From Alcanivorax sp. (lineage in GTDB: Bacteria > Pseudomonadota > Gammaproteobacteria > Pseudomonadales > Alcanivoracaceae), in contig NZ_CP080267.1 of assembly GCF_019431375.1 (NCBI RefSeq), forward strand, positions 1,860,001 to 1,924,000: a DNA stretch of 64,000 nucleotides, written 5' to 3'. Shown here piece after piece: positions 43,047 through 52,500 of the stretch; the first letter of the stretch is position 1; each line of letters begins with the position of its first letter. Both the position numbers and the translations under genes were made by a program. Below the pieces are notes generated by a model. The model ran no database searches. It was not told the DNA's origin and saw only the letters and a program-made list of their open reading frames with translations.

Positions 43047-43403
43047 TTATCCTCGACGCTTGGTAGTTTTGATAATGGCTATCAGCAATCTCAACAGCTC
43101 TCGGCAATCTGCCTGCAGGGAGGCTCCCGCTTCTTCGTTGAAGTACTCCGAATCTGACAACAGATCAATCCAGTAATCCGTTTCATTGGCTTCCTTCAGG
43201 GCAATGTGCATTTTGTGGATAAAATCCAGCCGGCTCTCAGCATACTCTGCCTCACGAATCAGGGCACCGATGGCCGTTCCACTTCGCAGCAGCTGCTTGC
43301 TAAGCACATATTCCCGCTTCTGACTTTGCAGGTACTGGCAACTTTTCACCACCCGCAAAGCAAAAGCGCGGGATTTCTCCCGCGCCACAAACCCGTCCGT
43401 CAT
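43047..43403 (-). CDS. Four-helix-bundle protein (S23/IVS-type family)
   Basis: The 118-residue protein fits the four-helix-bundle family that includes proteins encoded in intervening sequences of 23S rRNA genes and the Avd accessory protein of diversity-generating retroelements. Typical segments are SKQLLRSGTAIGALIREAEYAES and a mid-helix KEANETDYWIDLL. No rRNA gene or reverse transcriptase is nearby. It is flanked on both sides by inverted heptanucleotide arrays (43002-43032 and 43423-43453), so the unit of about 450 bp looks like an inserted cassette between nrdR and glyA. GGGG about eight bases before the ATG supports translation. The function is unknown; basic surface residues would allow nucleic-acid binding. 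Confidence 0.8.
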   Translation of the reverse strand: MTDGFVAREKSRAFALRVVKSCQYLQSQKREYVLSKQLLRSGTAIGALIREAEYAESRLDFIHKMHIALKEANETDYWIDLLSDSEYFNEEAGASLQADCRELLRLLIAIIKTTKRRG

Positions 43404-43422
43404 CCATGACCCCGTGTTTTTG

Positions 43423-43453
43423 CTGTTAACTATTCACTGTTAACTGTTCACTG
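43423..43453 (-). repeat. Heptanucleotide array D, downstream of glyA
   Basis: On the minus strand: CAGTGAA CAGTTAA CAGTGAA TAGTTAA CAG. It lies two bases beyond the glyA stop codon and is the inverted partner of array C, with the four-helix-bundle gene between them. Confidence 0.85.
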
Positions 43454-43455
43454 AA

Positions 43456-44712
43456 TTACCGCTCGTACACCGGCAACCGCGCACAAATCTCCTTCACCTT
43501 CCCTTTAACGGTCTCGATCACGGACTCATCGCCCATGTTGTCGAGGATGTCGCAGATCCAGCCGGCCAGGGCCGAAGCGTCAGCTTCATTGAAGCCACGA
43601 CGAGTGATGGACGGGGAGCCGATGCGCAGGCCGGAGGTGACGAACGGGGAACGCGGGTCGTTGGGGACAGCGTTCTTGTTCACGGTGATGTTGGCGCGAC
43701 CCAGGGCGGCGTCAGCATCCTTACCGGTGATGTCCTGCTTGATCAGGCTGAGCAGGAACAGGTGGTTTTCAGTGCCGTTGGAGACCACGTCGAAACCACG
43801 CTCGATAAATACGCTGGCCATGGCCTGGGCGTTCTTCACCACCTGCTGCTGGTAGCCCTTGAAGTCCGCCTGCATGGCTTCCTTGAAGCAGATCGCCTTG
43901 GCGGCAATCACGTGCTCCAGCGGACCACCCTGACCACCGGGGAACACCGCAGAGTTGATCTTCTTCTGAATTTCTTCGTTGGCCTTGCCCATGATCAGGC
44001 CGCCACGGGGACCACCCAGGGTCTTGTGGGTGGTGGTGGTGGTGATGTCAGCGATGCCCACCGGGCTCGGGTACACGCCCGCGGCAACCAGACCGGCCAC
44101 GTGGGCCATGTCCACCAGCAGGATGGCGCCCACTTCGTCGGCGATATCCCGGAAACGCTGCCAGTCCACCACCTGGGAGTAAGCGGAGAAGCCGGCGACG
44201 ATCATCTTCGGCTTGTGCTCACGGGCCAGGGCTTCAACCTGCTCGTAATCGATCAGACCCGTGTCGTTATCCAGGCCGTACTGCACCGCATTGTAGGTCT
44301 TGCCAGAGAAGTTCGGCTTGGCGCCGTGGGTCAGGTGGCCACCGGCGTCCAGGCTCATGCCCAGTACGGTGTCACCCGGCTGCAGCATGGCCATGTAGAC
44401 CGCGCCGTTGGCCTGGGAACCGGAGTGCGGCTGCACATTGGCCCAGTCGGCGCCAAACAGCTCACAGGCCCGGTCGATGGCCAGCTGCTCGACCACGTCC
44501 ACATTCTCGCAACCGCCGTAGTAGCGCTTGCCCGGGTAGCCTTCCGCGTATTTGTTGGTCAGCACGGACCCCTGGGCTTCCATGACCCGTGGAGACGCGT
44601 AGTTTTCAGAGGCAATCAGCTCGATATGCTCTTCCTGGCGAACTTCCTCGGCCTCGATGGCCGCCTGGATTTCCGGATCGAACTCGGCGATGGACATGGA
44701 TTTCGGGAACAT
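43456..44712 (-). CDS. glyA: Serine hydroxymethyltransferase
   Basis: GlyA converts serine and tetrahydrofolate to glycine and 5,10-methylene-tetrahydrofolate with PLP, the main source of one-carbon units. The 418-residue protein has K230 in TTTTTHKTLGGPRGG as the PLP lysine, the substrate loop ENYASPRVMEAQGS and the tetramer-type region YAEGYPGKRYYGG. ATG 44712 is used; ATG 44697 (MSIAEFD) is an alternative. It ends two bases before repeat array D and is followed, beyond the four-helix-bundle gene, by nrdR. Confidence 0.96.
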   Translation of the reverse strand: MFPKSMSIAEFDPEIQAAIEAEEVRQEEHIELIASENYASPRVMEAQGSVLTNKYAEGYPGKRYYGGCENVDVVEQLAIDRACELFGADWANVQPHSGSQANGAVYMAMLQPGDTVLGMSLDAGGHLTHGAKPNFSGKTYNAVQYGLDNDTGLIDYEQVEALAREHKPKMIVAGFSAYSQVVDWQRFRDIADEVGAILLVDMAHVAGLVAAGVYPSPVGIADITTTTTHKTLGGPRGGLIMGKANEEIQKKINSAVFPGGQGGPLEHVIAAKAICFKEAMQADFKGYQQQVVKNAQAMASVFIERGFDVVSNGTENHLFLLSLIKQDITGKDADAALGRANITVNKNAVPNDPRSPFVTSGLRIGSPSITRRGFNEADASALAGWICDILDNMGDESVIETVKGKVKEICARLPVYER

Positions 44713-44866
44713 GGGCTACCTGTCAGCATGCAAAGAGATGGGTTGGGGCGCGTATTCTACCCAAAAGCCAGCGGCTTGGCACATGAAGGACTTTCATTTC
44801 TCCATGACCGGCTTTCATTGTTCTGGCCCGTTCATCGGCCTGATCGTGAGACCTGTGTCACATTTA

Positions 44867-44896
44867 TTGCAAGCAGCCGGGCAAGCTGCCTAAACT
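44867..44896 (+). promoter_or_regulatory. Possible promoter of the LuxR-type regulator
   Basis: TTGCAA (44867-44872), 18 bases, TAAACT (44891-44896). GCAGC and GCTGC inside the spacer form a small inverted repeat, a possible operator. This lies in the 292-bp gap shared with the divergent glyA gene, for which no clear promoter is seen. Confidence 0.4.
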
Positions 44897-45004
44897 GTTG
44901 CCCACGGGGAATACCCACAAAAACTCTAAGGGAACCAGCAGCTGGTCAACGGCGATACCAGTTGCACCCACAATAGTACCGTAAAGCGTGCTTTGGGGAG
45001 CGCC

Positions 45005-46174
45005 ATGGAAAGAGCAGCCATCGACAATGCGACAACCAACGTCGCAGAGGATCTTCTTGCGTTTGTCGGCGACATTTATCAAGCCTCATACCAGCCCGAA
45101 CACTGGAATGTGGTCATTAGCGAGCTGTGCCGGCGACTGGGTGCCAAGTCCGGCGGCATCCATGTTGAGGACTACCATCAAAATACACGGTACATGATGG
45201 CCTGTTACGGCCTGCCCAAGGTCACCGAGTTATCCTACCGGTTGGGCGTTGCCAAATATGACCCCGTTTACCAGATCCAGAGTCAACGCCCCATCGGCAA
45301 GGCCAGCATGGTGTCCCGGCATGATGAAGCCCGGCTGACTCACCCGCTCTACTATCGCCTGATCGTAAAGCCCAATGATTTGGGCTACGTGGCCGCCATC
45401 AGTTTCTTCAATGATGAGCATTGGCATGTGGGCATTGGCGTTCACCGTTCCTTCAACGCCCAACCGTTCGGGGAGGCGGAGTTACAACTTCTCGACCAGC
45501 TCGCCCCACATTTCCAGCGGGCACTACTGATCCAGCGTCAACTTCACCTGCAGGAAAGCAAGGCACAAACCCTGGAATACGCGCTGTCCAAAGTCATGCT
45601 GGGCACGGTCATTGTCGACCAGGACAACACCATCCGTTACCGCAATGATCTTGCCGACAGGCTGCTGGACTGTCACCCCGCCCTGGTACAGACCCAGCAG
45701 GGGTTCAAGGCTTATTACCCTGACGACGACGAGAGACTCCGGGAGATGCTGCAGCGCCTGCGAAAAGCCCCCGACGGGGAAGGCTGGCCACGGGACCAGG
45801 CCGTCGGCCTACGTCACCCGGACCGAAGCCACCCTCTTACTGTAATCGGGGTACCCTGTCACGAAACCCCGCATTCACGGTTTGGGCCGGCAGAGCCTGG
45901 GCTTGTGGCCCTCTATCTGTCCGACCCTAGCGCCTCTTTCAATGCCTCCGCGGAGCAGCTGATCCAGACTTTCGGCCTGACCCGCAGGGAAGCCGGCATT
46001 GCCATTGCCCTCACCAACGGCCTGGATCTCAAGGAAATCAGCGCCCAGAAAGGTGTTAGCCTGGCCACGGTGCGCACCCAGCTCAAAAGCATCTTTCACA
46101 AGCTCGGTGTCAATAAGCAGCAGGACGTCATCCGGATCCTGCTCGCCAGCGGCATTGGCAACGCCCCACACTAG
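45005..46174 (+). CDS. LuxR-family regulator with an N-terminal sensor region
   Basis: The 389-residue protein ends in a LuxR helix-turn-helix (LTRREAGIAIALTNGLDLKEISAQKGVSLATVRTQ in part, then KSIFHKLGV). The first 300 residues form a GAF/PAS-like sensory region without an aspartate phosphorylation site; the segment YALSKVMLGTVIVDQDNTIRYRND has PAS character. Start at 45005 is preferred because GGGGAG is five bases upstream; a TTG four codons earlier is weaker. The target is unknown. It lies between glyA (divergent) and ettA, with a gap of 136 bases to ettA. Confidence 0.82.
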   Translation: MERAAIDNATTNVAEDLLAFVGDIYQASYQPEHWNVVISELCRRLGAKSGGIHVEDYHQNTRYMMACYGLPKVTELSYRLGVAKYDPVYQIQSQRPIGKASMVSRHDEARLTHPLYYRLIVKPNDLGYVAAISFFNDEHWHVGIGVHRSFNAQPFGEAELQLLDQLAPHFQRALLIQRQLHLQESKAQTLEYALSKVMLGTVIVDQDNTIRYRNDLADRLLDCHPALVQTQQGFKAYYPDDDERLREMLQRLRKAPDGEGWPRDQAVGLRHPDRSHPLTVIGVPCHETPHSRFGPAEPGLVALYLSDPSASFNASAEQLIQTFGLTRREAGIAIALTNGLDLKEISAQKGVSLATVRTQLKSIFHKLGVNKQQDVIRILLASGIGNAPH

Positions 46175-46310
46175 GAAGCCTGCAACTGCCCACCTCCTAC
46201 TCCTCAGGGGCCCACAGCCTTTCACTCGGCGCCGCTTTCCGTTAGCTTAGGCGCCATTCCGACGGGGCCCGCGGGGCCCCGCACACTTAATGACACTGCG
46301 GTCGGAGTTT

Positions 46311-47978
46311 ATGAGCCAGTACATCTTCACCATGGACAAGGTGGGCAAGGTTGTCCCACCGAAAAAGCACATCCTCAAAGACATTTCCCTGTCGTTCTTC
46401 CCCGGCGCCAAGATCGGCGTGCTGGGCTTGAACGGCTCAGGTAAATCCACCCTGCTGCGCATCATGGCCGGCGTGGACAAGGATTATCTGGGTGAAGCAC
46501 GGCCGCAGCCGGGTATCAACATCGGCTACCTGCCCCAGGAGCCGGAGCTGGACCCCAGCAAAAACGTCCGCGAGATCGTGGAGGAAGCCCTGTCCGAGAT
46601 TCTCAGTGCCCAGCAGCGACTGGATGAGGTCTACGCCGCCTACGCGGAAGAAGATGCGGATTTCGACAAGCTGGCCGCCGAACAGGCCAAGCTGGAAGCC
46701 ATCATCGAAACCAGCGATGCCCATAACCTGGAGCGCAAGCTGGAAATCGCCGCCGACGCCCTTCGCCTGCCGCCCTGGGATGCCAGCGTGGAGCACCTGT
46801 CCGGGGGTGAACGCCGCCGAGTGGCCCTGTGCCGCCTGATCATGAGCGCCCCTGACATGCTGCTGCTGGATGAGCCCACCAACCACCTGGACGCGGAATC
46901 CGTGGCCTGGCTGGAGCGCTTCCTGCACGAATTCCCCGGTACCGTGGTGGCGGTGACCCACGACCGCTACTTCCTGGACAACTCCTGCGAATGGATTCTG
47001 GAACTGGACCGCGGTGAAGGCATCCCCTGGAAAGGCAACTACTCCTCCTGGCTGGAACAGAAAGAGAAGCGTCTGGAGCAGGAAGCCAAATCCGAGTCCG
47101 CCCACCGCAAGACCGTGGAAAAGGAACTGGAATGGGTACGCCAGAACCCCAAAGGCCGGCGCAGCAAGAACAAGGCCCGGGTAGCCGCCTTCGAGGAACT
47201 GGCCAGCCAGGAATTCCAGAAGCGTAACGAAACCCAGGAACTCTATATTCCGCCGGGTGAGCGCCTGGGCGAGCAGGTCTTCGAGCTGCACAATGTAGCC
47301 AAGGAATTCGACCACAAACTGCTTTATGAAGATCTGAGCTTCCAGATTCCCCGTGGCGCCATCGTCGGCATCATCGGTCCCAACGGTGCCGGTAAAACCA
47401 CCCTGTTCCGCATGCTGGCCGGCCAGGAAAATCCTGACAAGGGCGAGATCGTTATCGGCGACACCGTGCAGATGGCCTACGTGGACCAGAGCCGCGAAGA
47501 CCTGGACGGCAAGAAGACGGTCTGGGAAGAAGTCTCCGACGGTAACGACATTCTCAAGATCGGCAATTACGAAGTTCCCAGCCGCGCCTACCTGGGCCGC
47601 TTCAACTTCAAGGGCGGCGATCAACAGAAACGGGTTGGCGATTTGTCCGGCGGGGAACGAAATCGTCTGCACCTTGCCAAACTTCTCAAGCAGGGCGCCA
47701 ATGTGCTGCTGCTCGATGAGCCTACCAACGATCTGGATGTGGAAACCCTGCGGGCCCTGGAAGAAGCCCTGCTGGCTTTCCCGGGCTGCGCCATCGTGAT
47801 CTCTCACGATCGCTGGTTCCTGGATCGGGTGGCCACCCACATTCTCTCCTTTGAAGGGGATGCGCGGGTAGAATGGTTCGAAGGCTCCTATACCGAGTAC
47901 GAGGAGTTCAAACGCAAACAGCTGGGCGACGACGCCCTGCAGCCCAAGCGCATGAAATACAAGCGTATCGAGGTATAG
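46311..47978 (+). CDS. ettA: Energy-dependent translational throttle protein EttA
   Basis: EttA is a soluble ABC-F ATPase that binds the ribosomal E site and gates the first elongation steps according to the ATP/ADP ratio. The 555-residue protein has two ATPase domains: Walker A GLNGSGKST and GPNGAGKTT, signatures LSGGERRRVAL and LSGGERNRLHL, Walker B LLLDEPTNHLD and LLLDEPTNDLD. The arm and interdomain linker (KAKSESAHRKTVEKELEWVR-type helix, RSKNKAR) fit EttA. Start at 46311 (MSQYIFTMDKVGK) has GGAG upstream. A short hairpin follows before the PilZ gene. Confidence 0.96.
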   Translation: MSQYIFTMDKVGKVVPPKKHILKDISLSFFPGAKIGVLGLNGSGKSTLLRIMAGVDKDYLGEARPQPGINIGYLPQEPELDPSKNVREIVEEALSEILSAQQRLDEVYAAYAEEDADFDKLAAEQAKLEAIIETSDAHNLERKLEIAADALRLPPWDASVEHLSGGERRRVALCRLIMSAPDMLLLDEPTNHLDAESVAWLERFLHEFPGTVVAVTHDRYFLDNSCEWILELDRGEGIPWKGNYSSWLEQKEKRLEQEAKSESAHRKTVEKELEWVRQNPKGRRSKNKARVAAFEELASQEFQKRNETQELYIPPGERLGEQVFELHNVAKEFDHKLLYEDLSFQIPRGAIVGIIGPNGAGKTTLFRMLAGQENPDKGEIVIGDTVQMAYVDQSREDLDGKKTVWEEVSDGNDILKIGNYEVPSRAYLGRFNFKGGDQQKRVGDLSGGERNRLHLAKLLKQGANVLLLDEPTNDLDVETLRALEEALLAFPGCAIVISHDRWFLDRVATHILSFEGDARVEWFEGSYTEYEEFKRKQLGDDALQPKRMKYKRIEV

Positions 47979-47994
47979 GGCAATTGAAGGGTCA

Positions 47995-48020
47995 CCCCGG
48001 CAACAGGAGCGTCGCCGGGG
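47995..48020 (+). terminator. Hairpin after ettA
   Basis: CCCCGGC (47995-48001) pairs with GCCGGGG (48014-48020), 16 bases after the ettA stop. No U run follows, so it is a weak terminator at best. Confidence 0.35.
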
Positions 48021-48046
48021 TACGGGGATCGATAAGGACAAACAAC

Positions 48047-48400
48047 ATGAATGAACGGCGCCGGGCCAATCGCGTTGCCTTTGATGGTGAAGCCACTCTG
48101 ATCTTTCAGCAGGACACCTTTGCAGTGGAACTGGTGGACCTGTCCGTCATGGGCGCCCAAGTCCACAGCAATCAGCCGCTGGCCCTGCCAGACGCCTCCC
48201 CGGTCACCCTGACCATTACTCTGGAGGATTCGGATATCCACCTGACCCTGCCTGGCACCGTCAAACGCCAGCAGGGGCTGGAAATCGGCATCATGTTCAG
48301 CCGTCCTTCCGTGGATGACATGCAGCACCTGCGCCGGCTGGTCATGTTGCACCAGGGAGACGATGGCGAAGACGACCCCAGCAATCTCCTCCCCCGCTAG
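48047..48400 (+). CDS. PilZ-domain protein
   Basis: The 117-residue single-domain protein has a PilZ barrel. The N-terminal NERRRANRVAF supplies an RRxxR-like basic motif, and DLSVMGAQV corresponds to the D/NxSxxG motif; together these bind c-di-GMP in canonical PilZ proteins. The ATG at 48047 is used; the longer frame lacks a ribosome-binding site. It precedes an ECF sigma factor by 16 bases and may be part of the same transcript. A c-di-GMP input to that system is possible. The diguanylate cyclase at 33-34 kb is one potential source. Confidence 0.8.
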   Translation: MNERRRANRVAFDGEATLIFQQDTFAVELVDLSVMGAQVHSNQPLALPDASPVTLTITLEDSDIHLTLPGTVKRQQGLEIGIMFSRPSVDDMQHLRRLVMLHQGDDGEDDPSNLLPR

Positions 48401-48416
48401 CCAACCGGAACTGCCA

Positions 48417-49028
48417 ATGGCCGATACCCAGCTGGAAGACCCCCGATTCATCGAACAGCTCCGCCAGGGGGATCGGTCCGCCTTTGGTAAACTCGTCAAA
48501 GGCCATCATAATATGTTGTTGGCCACCGCCCGCACCTTGCTCAACCCCGCAGATGCCGAAGAAGCGGTGCAGGATGCCTGGATTGCCGCACACAGAGCGA
48601 TCGCAAAATTCGAGGGGCGCAGCCAGTTGCGCACCTGGCTGACACGCATCGTGATCAACCAGGCGAAAATGATGCTAAGAAAGCGTGGTCGGGAAATTCA
48701 GTTTGATCCCACCAACGACCCGGACGCCCTGTCTCATCGCTTTCACGGCGACGGCCACTGGCAACACCCTCCGCAGCACTGGGAACTGTCCAGCCCGGAC
48801 AACCTGCTGACCCGCGAGGAGCTGCGCCGCTGCATGGAGAAGCACCTGCATTTCATGCCGGACAGCCAGCGCCTGGTGCTGGAGCTGCGCGACCTGCAAG
48901 GCCTGCCCGCTGAAGACGTCTGTAACATGCTGGAGATCAGCGCATCCAATGTCCGGGTATTGCTTCACCGGGCAAGAGCCCGATTGTTCGAGATGGTGGA
49001 TCACTTTCAGGAAACCGGGGAATGCTAG
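48417..49028 (+). CDS. ECF-type RNA polymerase sigma factor
   Basis: The 203-residue protein has sigma region 2 (FGKLVKGHHNMLLATARTLLN...AEEAVQDAWIAAHRAI) and region 4 (LELRDLQGLPAEDVCNMLEISASNVRVLLHRAR) joined by a linker, the extracytoplasmic-function layout. It should direct transcription of its own regulon once freed from an anti-sigma factor. The next gene, nine bases on, encodes a small zinc-finger protein that is a good anti-sigma candidate. The signal and regulon are unknown. The start at 48417 gives a normal ECF N-terminus. Confidence 0.9.
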   Translation: MADTQLEDPRFIEQLRQGDRSAFGKLVKGHHNMLLATARTLLNPADAEEAVQDAWIAAHRAIAKFEGRSQLRTWLTRIVINQAKMMLRKRGREIQFDPTNDPDALSHRFHGDGHWQHPPQHWELSSPDNLLTREELRRCMEKHLHFMPDSQRLVLELRDLQGLPAEDVCNMLEISASNVRVLLHRARARLFEMVDHFQETGEC

Positions 49029-49037
49029 GAGTTAAAA

Positions 49038-49271
49038 ATGCTTAAGTGCAAGCATATCACCGAAAAGGCTGATGCCCTGGTCGACGGCAGCGCGCTCAGC
49101 CGGCGTGAACGCTTTGCCCTGCGTCTGCACCTGATGATGTGTCGCCATTGTCGCCGCTACGTGCGTCAGCTGCGCGCCCTGCTGGGTTTTCTGCCTCGCC
49201 AGGAGGAGCCACTGGAGGATGCCCGCACCGAGGCCATCCTGAAAAAACTGGACGCATCGCAAGGGCACTAA
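49038..49271 (+). CDS. Small zinc-finger (zf-HC2) anti-sigma factor candidate
   Basis: The 77-residue protein has the pattern H-x3-C-x2-C in LRLHLMMCRHCRRY and an earlier CKHIT, matching zf-HC2/ASD-type anti-sigma factors. It has no membrane helix, so it is likely cytoplasmic and redox- or zinc-sensitive, like RsrA/ChrR-type factors, rather than a membrane-bound sensor. It is nine bases after the ECF sigma gene, the usual pairing. An oxidative or metal-related signal is a guess. Confidence 0.82.
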   Translation: MLKCKHITEKADALVDGSALSRRERFALRLHLMMCRHCRRYVRQLRALLGFLPRQEEPLEDARTEAILKKLDASQGH

Positions 49272-49518
49272 TCCGGCCAGCAGGGTCCCTTCACCCATTC
49301 TACAACACCATTTCCGTTATCCTTCTTCACTAAAGGTCGGCCCTTTGCTGAGCCTGGCCACTGGATCGTAAAATGATTATGCCAACCACGGGCAGCCCCC
49401 ATGATCCGGTGCTTTTTACTGATCGAAGACTAGCGCAGTTATGGCAACTATTACTGACTTATCCGGTATCCCCGGTAATGCCTGCTGGAGTAGTTTTACT
49501 GTACCCCCTCGCCGAGGC

Positions 49519-49546
49519 TCAGATAGCACGCTATCGTGCCATCTGA
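49519..49546 (-). terminator. Hairpin downstream of cusA
   Basis: Arms 49519-49530 and 49535-49546 (one mismatch) with a 4-base loop, 10 bases after the cusA stop in the minus direction. There is no strong U run. The rest of the 285-bp gap to the zinc-finger gene shows nothing. Confidence 0.45.
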
Positions 49547-49556
49547 ACCATTACGA

Positions 49557-52500
49557 TTAATGGCGCCGCGACCGCTGCTTCCACAACACAAATAACGCCG
49601 GAAACACCAGCAACACCACAATCAACGCCGTTATCGTGCCCCCTACCATGGGGGCGGCGATGCGCTTCATCACATCAGCGCCGGTGCCGTCGCTGAGCAT
49701 GACCGGGATCAGCGAAATCAGCAGGGTCAGGCTGGTCATCAGCATGGGCCGGATTCGGTGCACAGCGCCCTGGGCCACTTCCTCGCACAGCAGCGCCGGA
49801 CTCATGTCAGGCACTCGCTGGCAGGCCTGCCGGTAGGCGCCATCCAGGTAATGCAGCATCAGCAGCCCCATCTCCGCCGCCAGCCCGGCCAGGGCAATCA
49901 TCCCCACCCAGACCGCCACGCTCAGTTTGTAATCGAGCAAAAACAGTAACCAGACGGCGCCGATCAGGGCGAACGGCATGGCACTGAGCACAAACAGGGT
50001 GTCACTGAGGCGGCCCCGGTGCAGGTAGAGCAACAGGAACACGGCCAGCAAGGTGGCCGGCACCACCCACTGCAAACGTGCCTTGGCGCGCTCGAAGTAC
50101 TGGAACTGGCCGGCCCAGCCCAACCGGTAGCCGCTGGGCAGTGCCACCTTGTCAGCAACAACGTCCTTGGCCTGTGCCACGTAATCGGCCACCCCCACAT
50201 CACTTTTCAGGTCCACGAATACGAAGCCCACCAACTGGCCATCTTCATTGCGAATCATGGGGGCCCCGGTACGAAAAGCGATATCCGCCACTTCGGTGAT
50301 GGGAAGGGTGGCACCGGTGGGCGTGGGGATCAGCAAGCGCTCCATATCCGCGATGGATTGCCGGTAGCTGCGGTCATAACGCACCTGTACGTTATAGCGC
50401 TCGCGCCCTTCCACGGTCTGGGTGGCGGCCACTCCGCCCATGGCAGCCATCAGCACATCTTGCACATCCTGCACATTGAGGCCGTAGCGGGCCGCTGCCG
50501 GGCGGTCGATATCGAAATCGATAAAGTAGCCACCGGTGAGTCGCTCGGCGAAAGCACTGCGGGTATCGCCGGCGGTGCGCGGGTCCGCCTGCAGGGCCTT
50601 CTCGATGGCCACGGCGGTGTTCTCGATCTCCGCAAGACTGTCGCCAAACACCTTGATACCCAGCGCGCTGCGAATGCCGGTGGCGAGCATTTCGGTGCGG
50701 GTCTGGATGGGCATCCACCAGATATTGGGCATACCGGGGTAACGCAGCTTTTCATCCATTTCTGCAATCAGGTCATCCCAGCTCACTCCCTCGCGCCACT
50801 GGTCACGGGGTTTGAGGGTGATCACGGTTTCCACCATGGACAGGGGCGCCGGGTCGGTGGCGCTGGTAGAGCGCCCCACCTTGCCGAACACCCGCTCCAC
50901 TTCGGGAAACGCCTTGAGCTGCTTGTCCATGCGTTGCAACACCTTGCCGGCTTCGGTGATCGACATGCCCGGCAAGGCGGTGGGCATGTAAAGAATGCTG
51001 CCCTCATTGAGCGGCGGCATGAACTCGTTGCCCAGTTGCCGGGCCACCGGCACGGTGAGTACCAGGGCCAGCACCGACAGCCCCACCACCGGCCAGCGCC
51101 AGTGGATACAGAAGCGGATGGCGGGCAGGAACACTGTTACCAGCACCCGGTTGACCGGATTGTTGTGCGAGCGGATGCGACCGCGGATCAACAGCACGGC
51201 CAAAGCCGGTATCAAGGTCACCGCCAGAATGGCCGCAAAGCCCATGCTGTAGGTCTTGGTGTAGGCCAGTGGCGAGAACAGCCGCCCTTCGGTGGCCTGG
51301 AGGGAAAACACCGGGATAAACGACAGGGTAATGATCAGCAGCGAGAAGAAGATGCTCGGCCCCACATCCTGCATGGCGCTGATGATCAGGGCTTTTCTGT
51401 CATCGCCCTCTTCCCTCGCGCCAAGCCTCTTGTGGATGTTATCCACCATCACCACCGCCGCATCCACCATGGCGCCGATGGCCACGGCAATGCCACCCAG
51501 GGACATGATGTTGGCGGTCAGCCCCTGGGCCTTGAGCGGGATAAAGGCCAGCAGGATGGCAATGGGCAAGGTGATACAGGCCACCAGCGCCGAACGCACA
51601 TGGAGCAGGAAGGCAAAGATCACCAGTGCCACCACCACCATTTCTACAATCAGGGTATGGGTGAGGGTATCGATGGCCCGCTGGATCAGGTTGGACCGGT
51701 CATAGGTGGTCACCACCTCCACTCCTTCCGGCAGCCCTGCCTGCACGTCTTCCAGACGCTGCTTGACCCGCTCGATCACCGCCAGGGCATTTTCGCCATA
51801 GCGCATCACCACGATGCCGCCCACGGTCTGCCCTTCCCCATCCAGCTCTGCCAGGCCACGTTGCATGGCCGGGCCCAGGCTGATGTTGGCCACCTGTTCC
51901 AGCCGGATGGGAATGCGATTGGCATCCACGCCGATCACCACATCACGCAGATCGTCTTTGGATTGCAGGTAACCGCGGCCACGGATGAAGTGTTCATGGC
52001 CGGCGATTTCCAGTACCCGACCACCCACGTCATTGTTGGAGCGGCGAATCGCCTCCACCACTTTCCTCAGCGGAATGTGGAAACTGGCCAGGCGGTCCGG
52101 GTCGATGCTGACCTGATACTCCTTTTCAAAGCCGCCCACGGAGGCCACTTCGGCCACCCCTTCCACGGCGGTGAGCCAGTAGCGCAGCTTGAAATCCTGC
52201 AAGGCGCGCAGCTCAGCCAGGTCATGCTTGCCGCTCTTGTCCACCAGGGCGTACTGGAACACCCAGCCCACCCCGGTGGCATCCGGCCCCAGTGTGGGGC
52301 TGACACCTTCCGGCAATTGCTGGCTGGCGGTGTTCAGGTATTCCAGCACCCGCGAGCGGGCCCAGTAGATATCGGTGTCGTCCTCGAAGATCACATAGAC
52401 AAAGCTGAGCCCCATGAAACTCTGGCCACGCACAAAGCGCACATTGGGGACACCCAGCAAGGCGGTGGTGAGTGGATAGGTGATCTGGTCTTCCACCAGA

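Noticed and set aside
43047..43403. 23S rRNA intervening sequence or ribosomal protein S23
   Set aside because: There is no rRNA gene near; only the protein fold is shared with IVS-encoded proteins.
43047..43403. Diversity-generating retroelement (Avd-like protein)
   Set aside because: No reverse transcriptase, template repeat or variable repeat was seen within the window.
43002..43453. CRISPR-like repeats around the four-helix-bundle gene
   Set aside because: Units are seven bases, directly tandem with no spacers, and the two arrays are inverted with a gene between them. No cas gene is present.
46437..48041. Antisense frame over ettA of more than 500 codons
   Set aside because: EttA on the plus strand has all ABC motifs; the antisense product is repetitive and unmatched.
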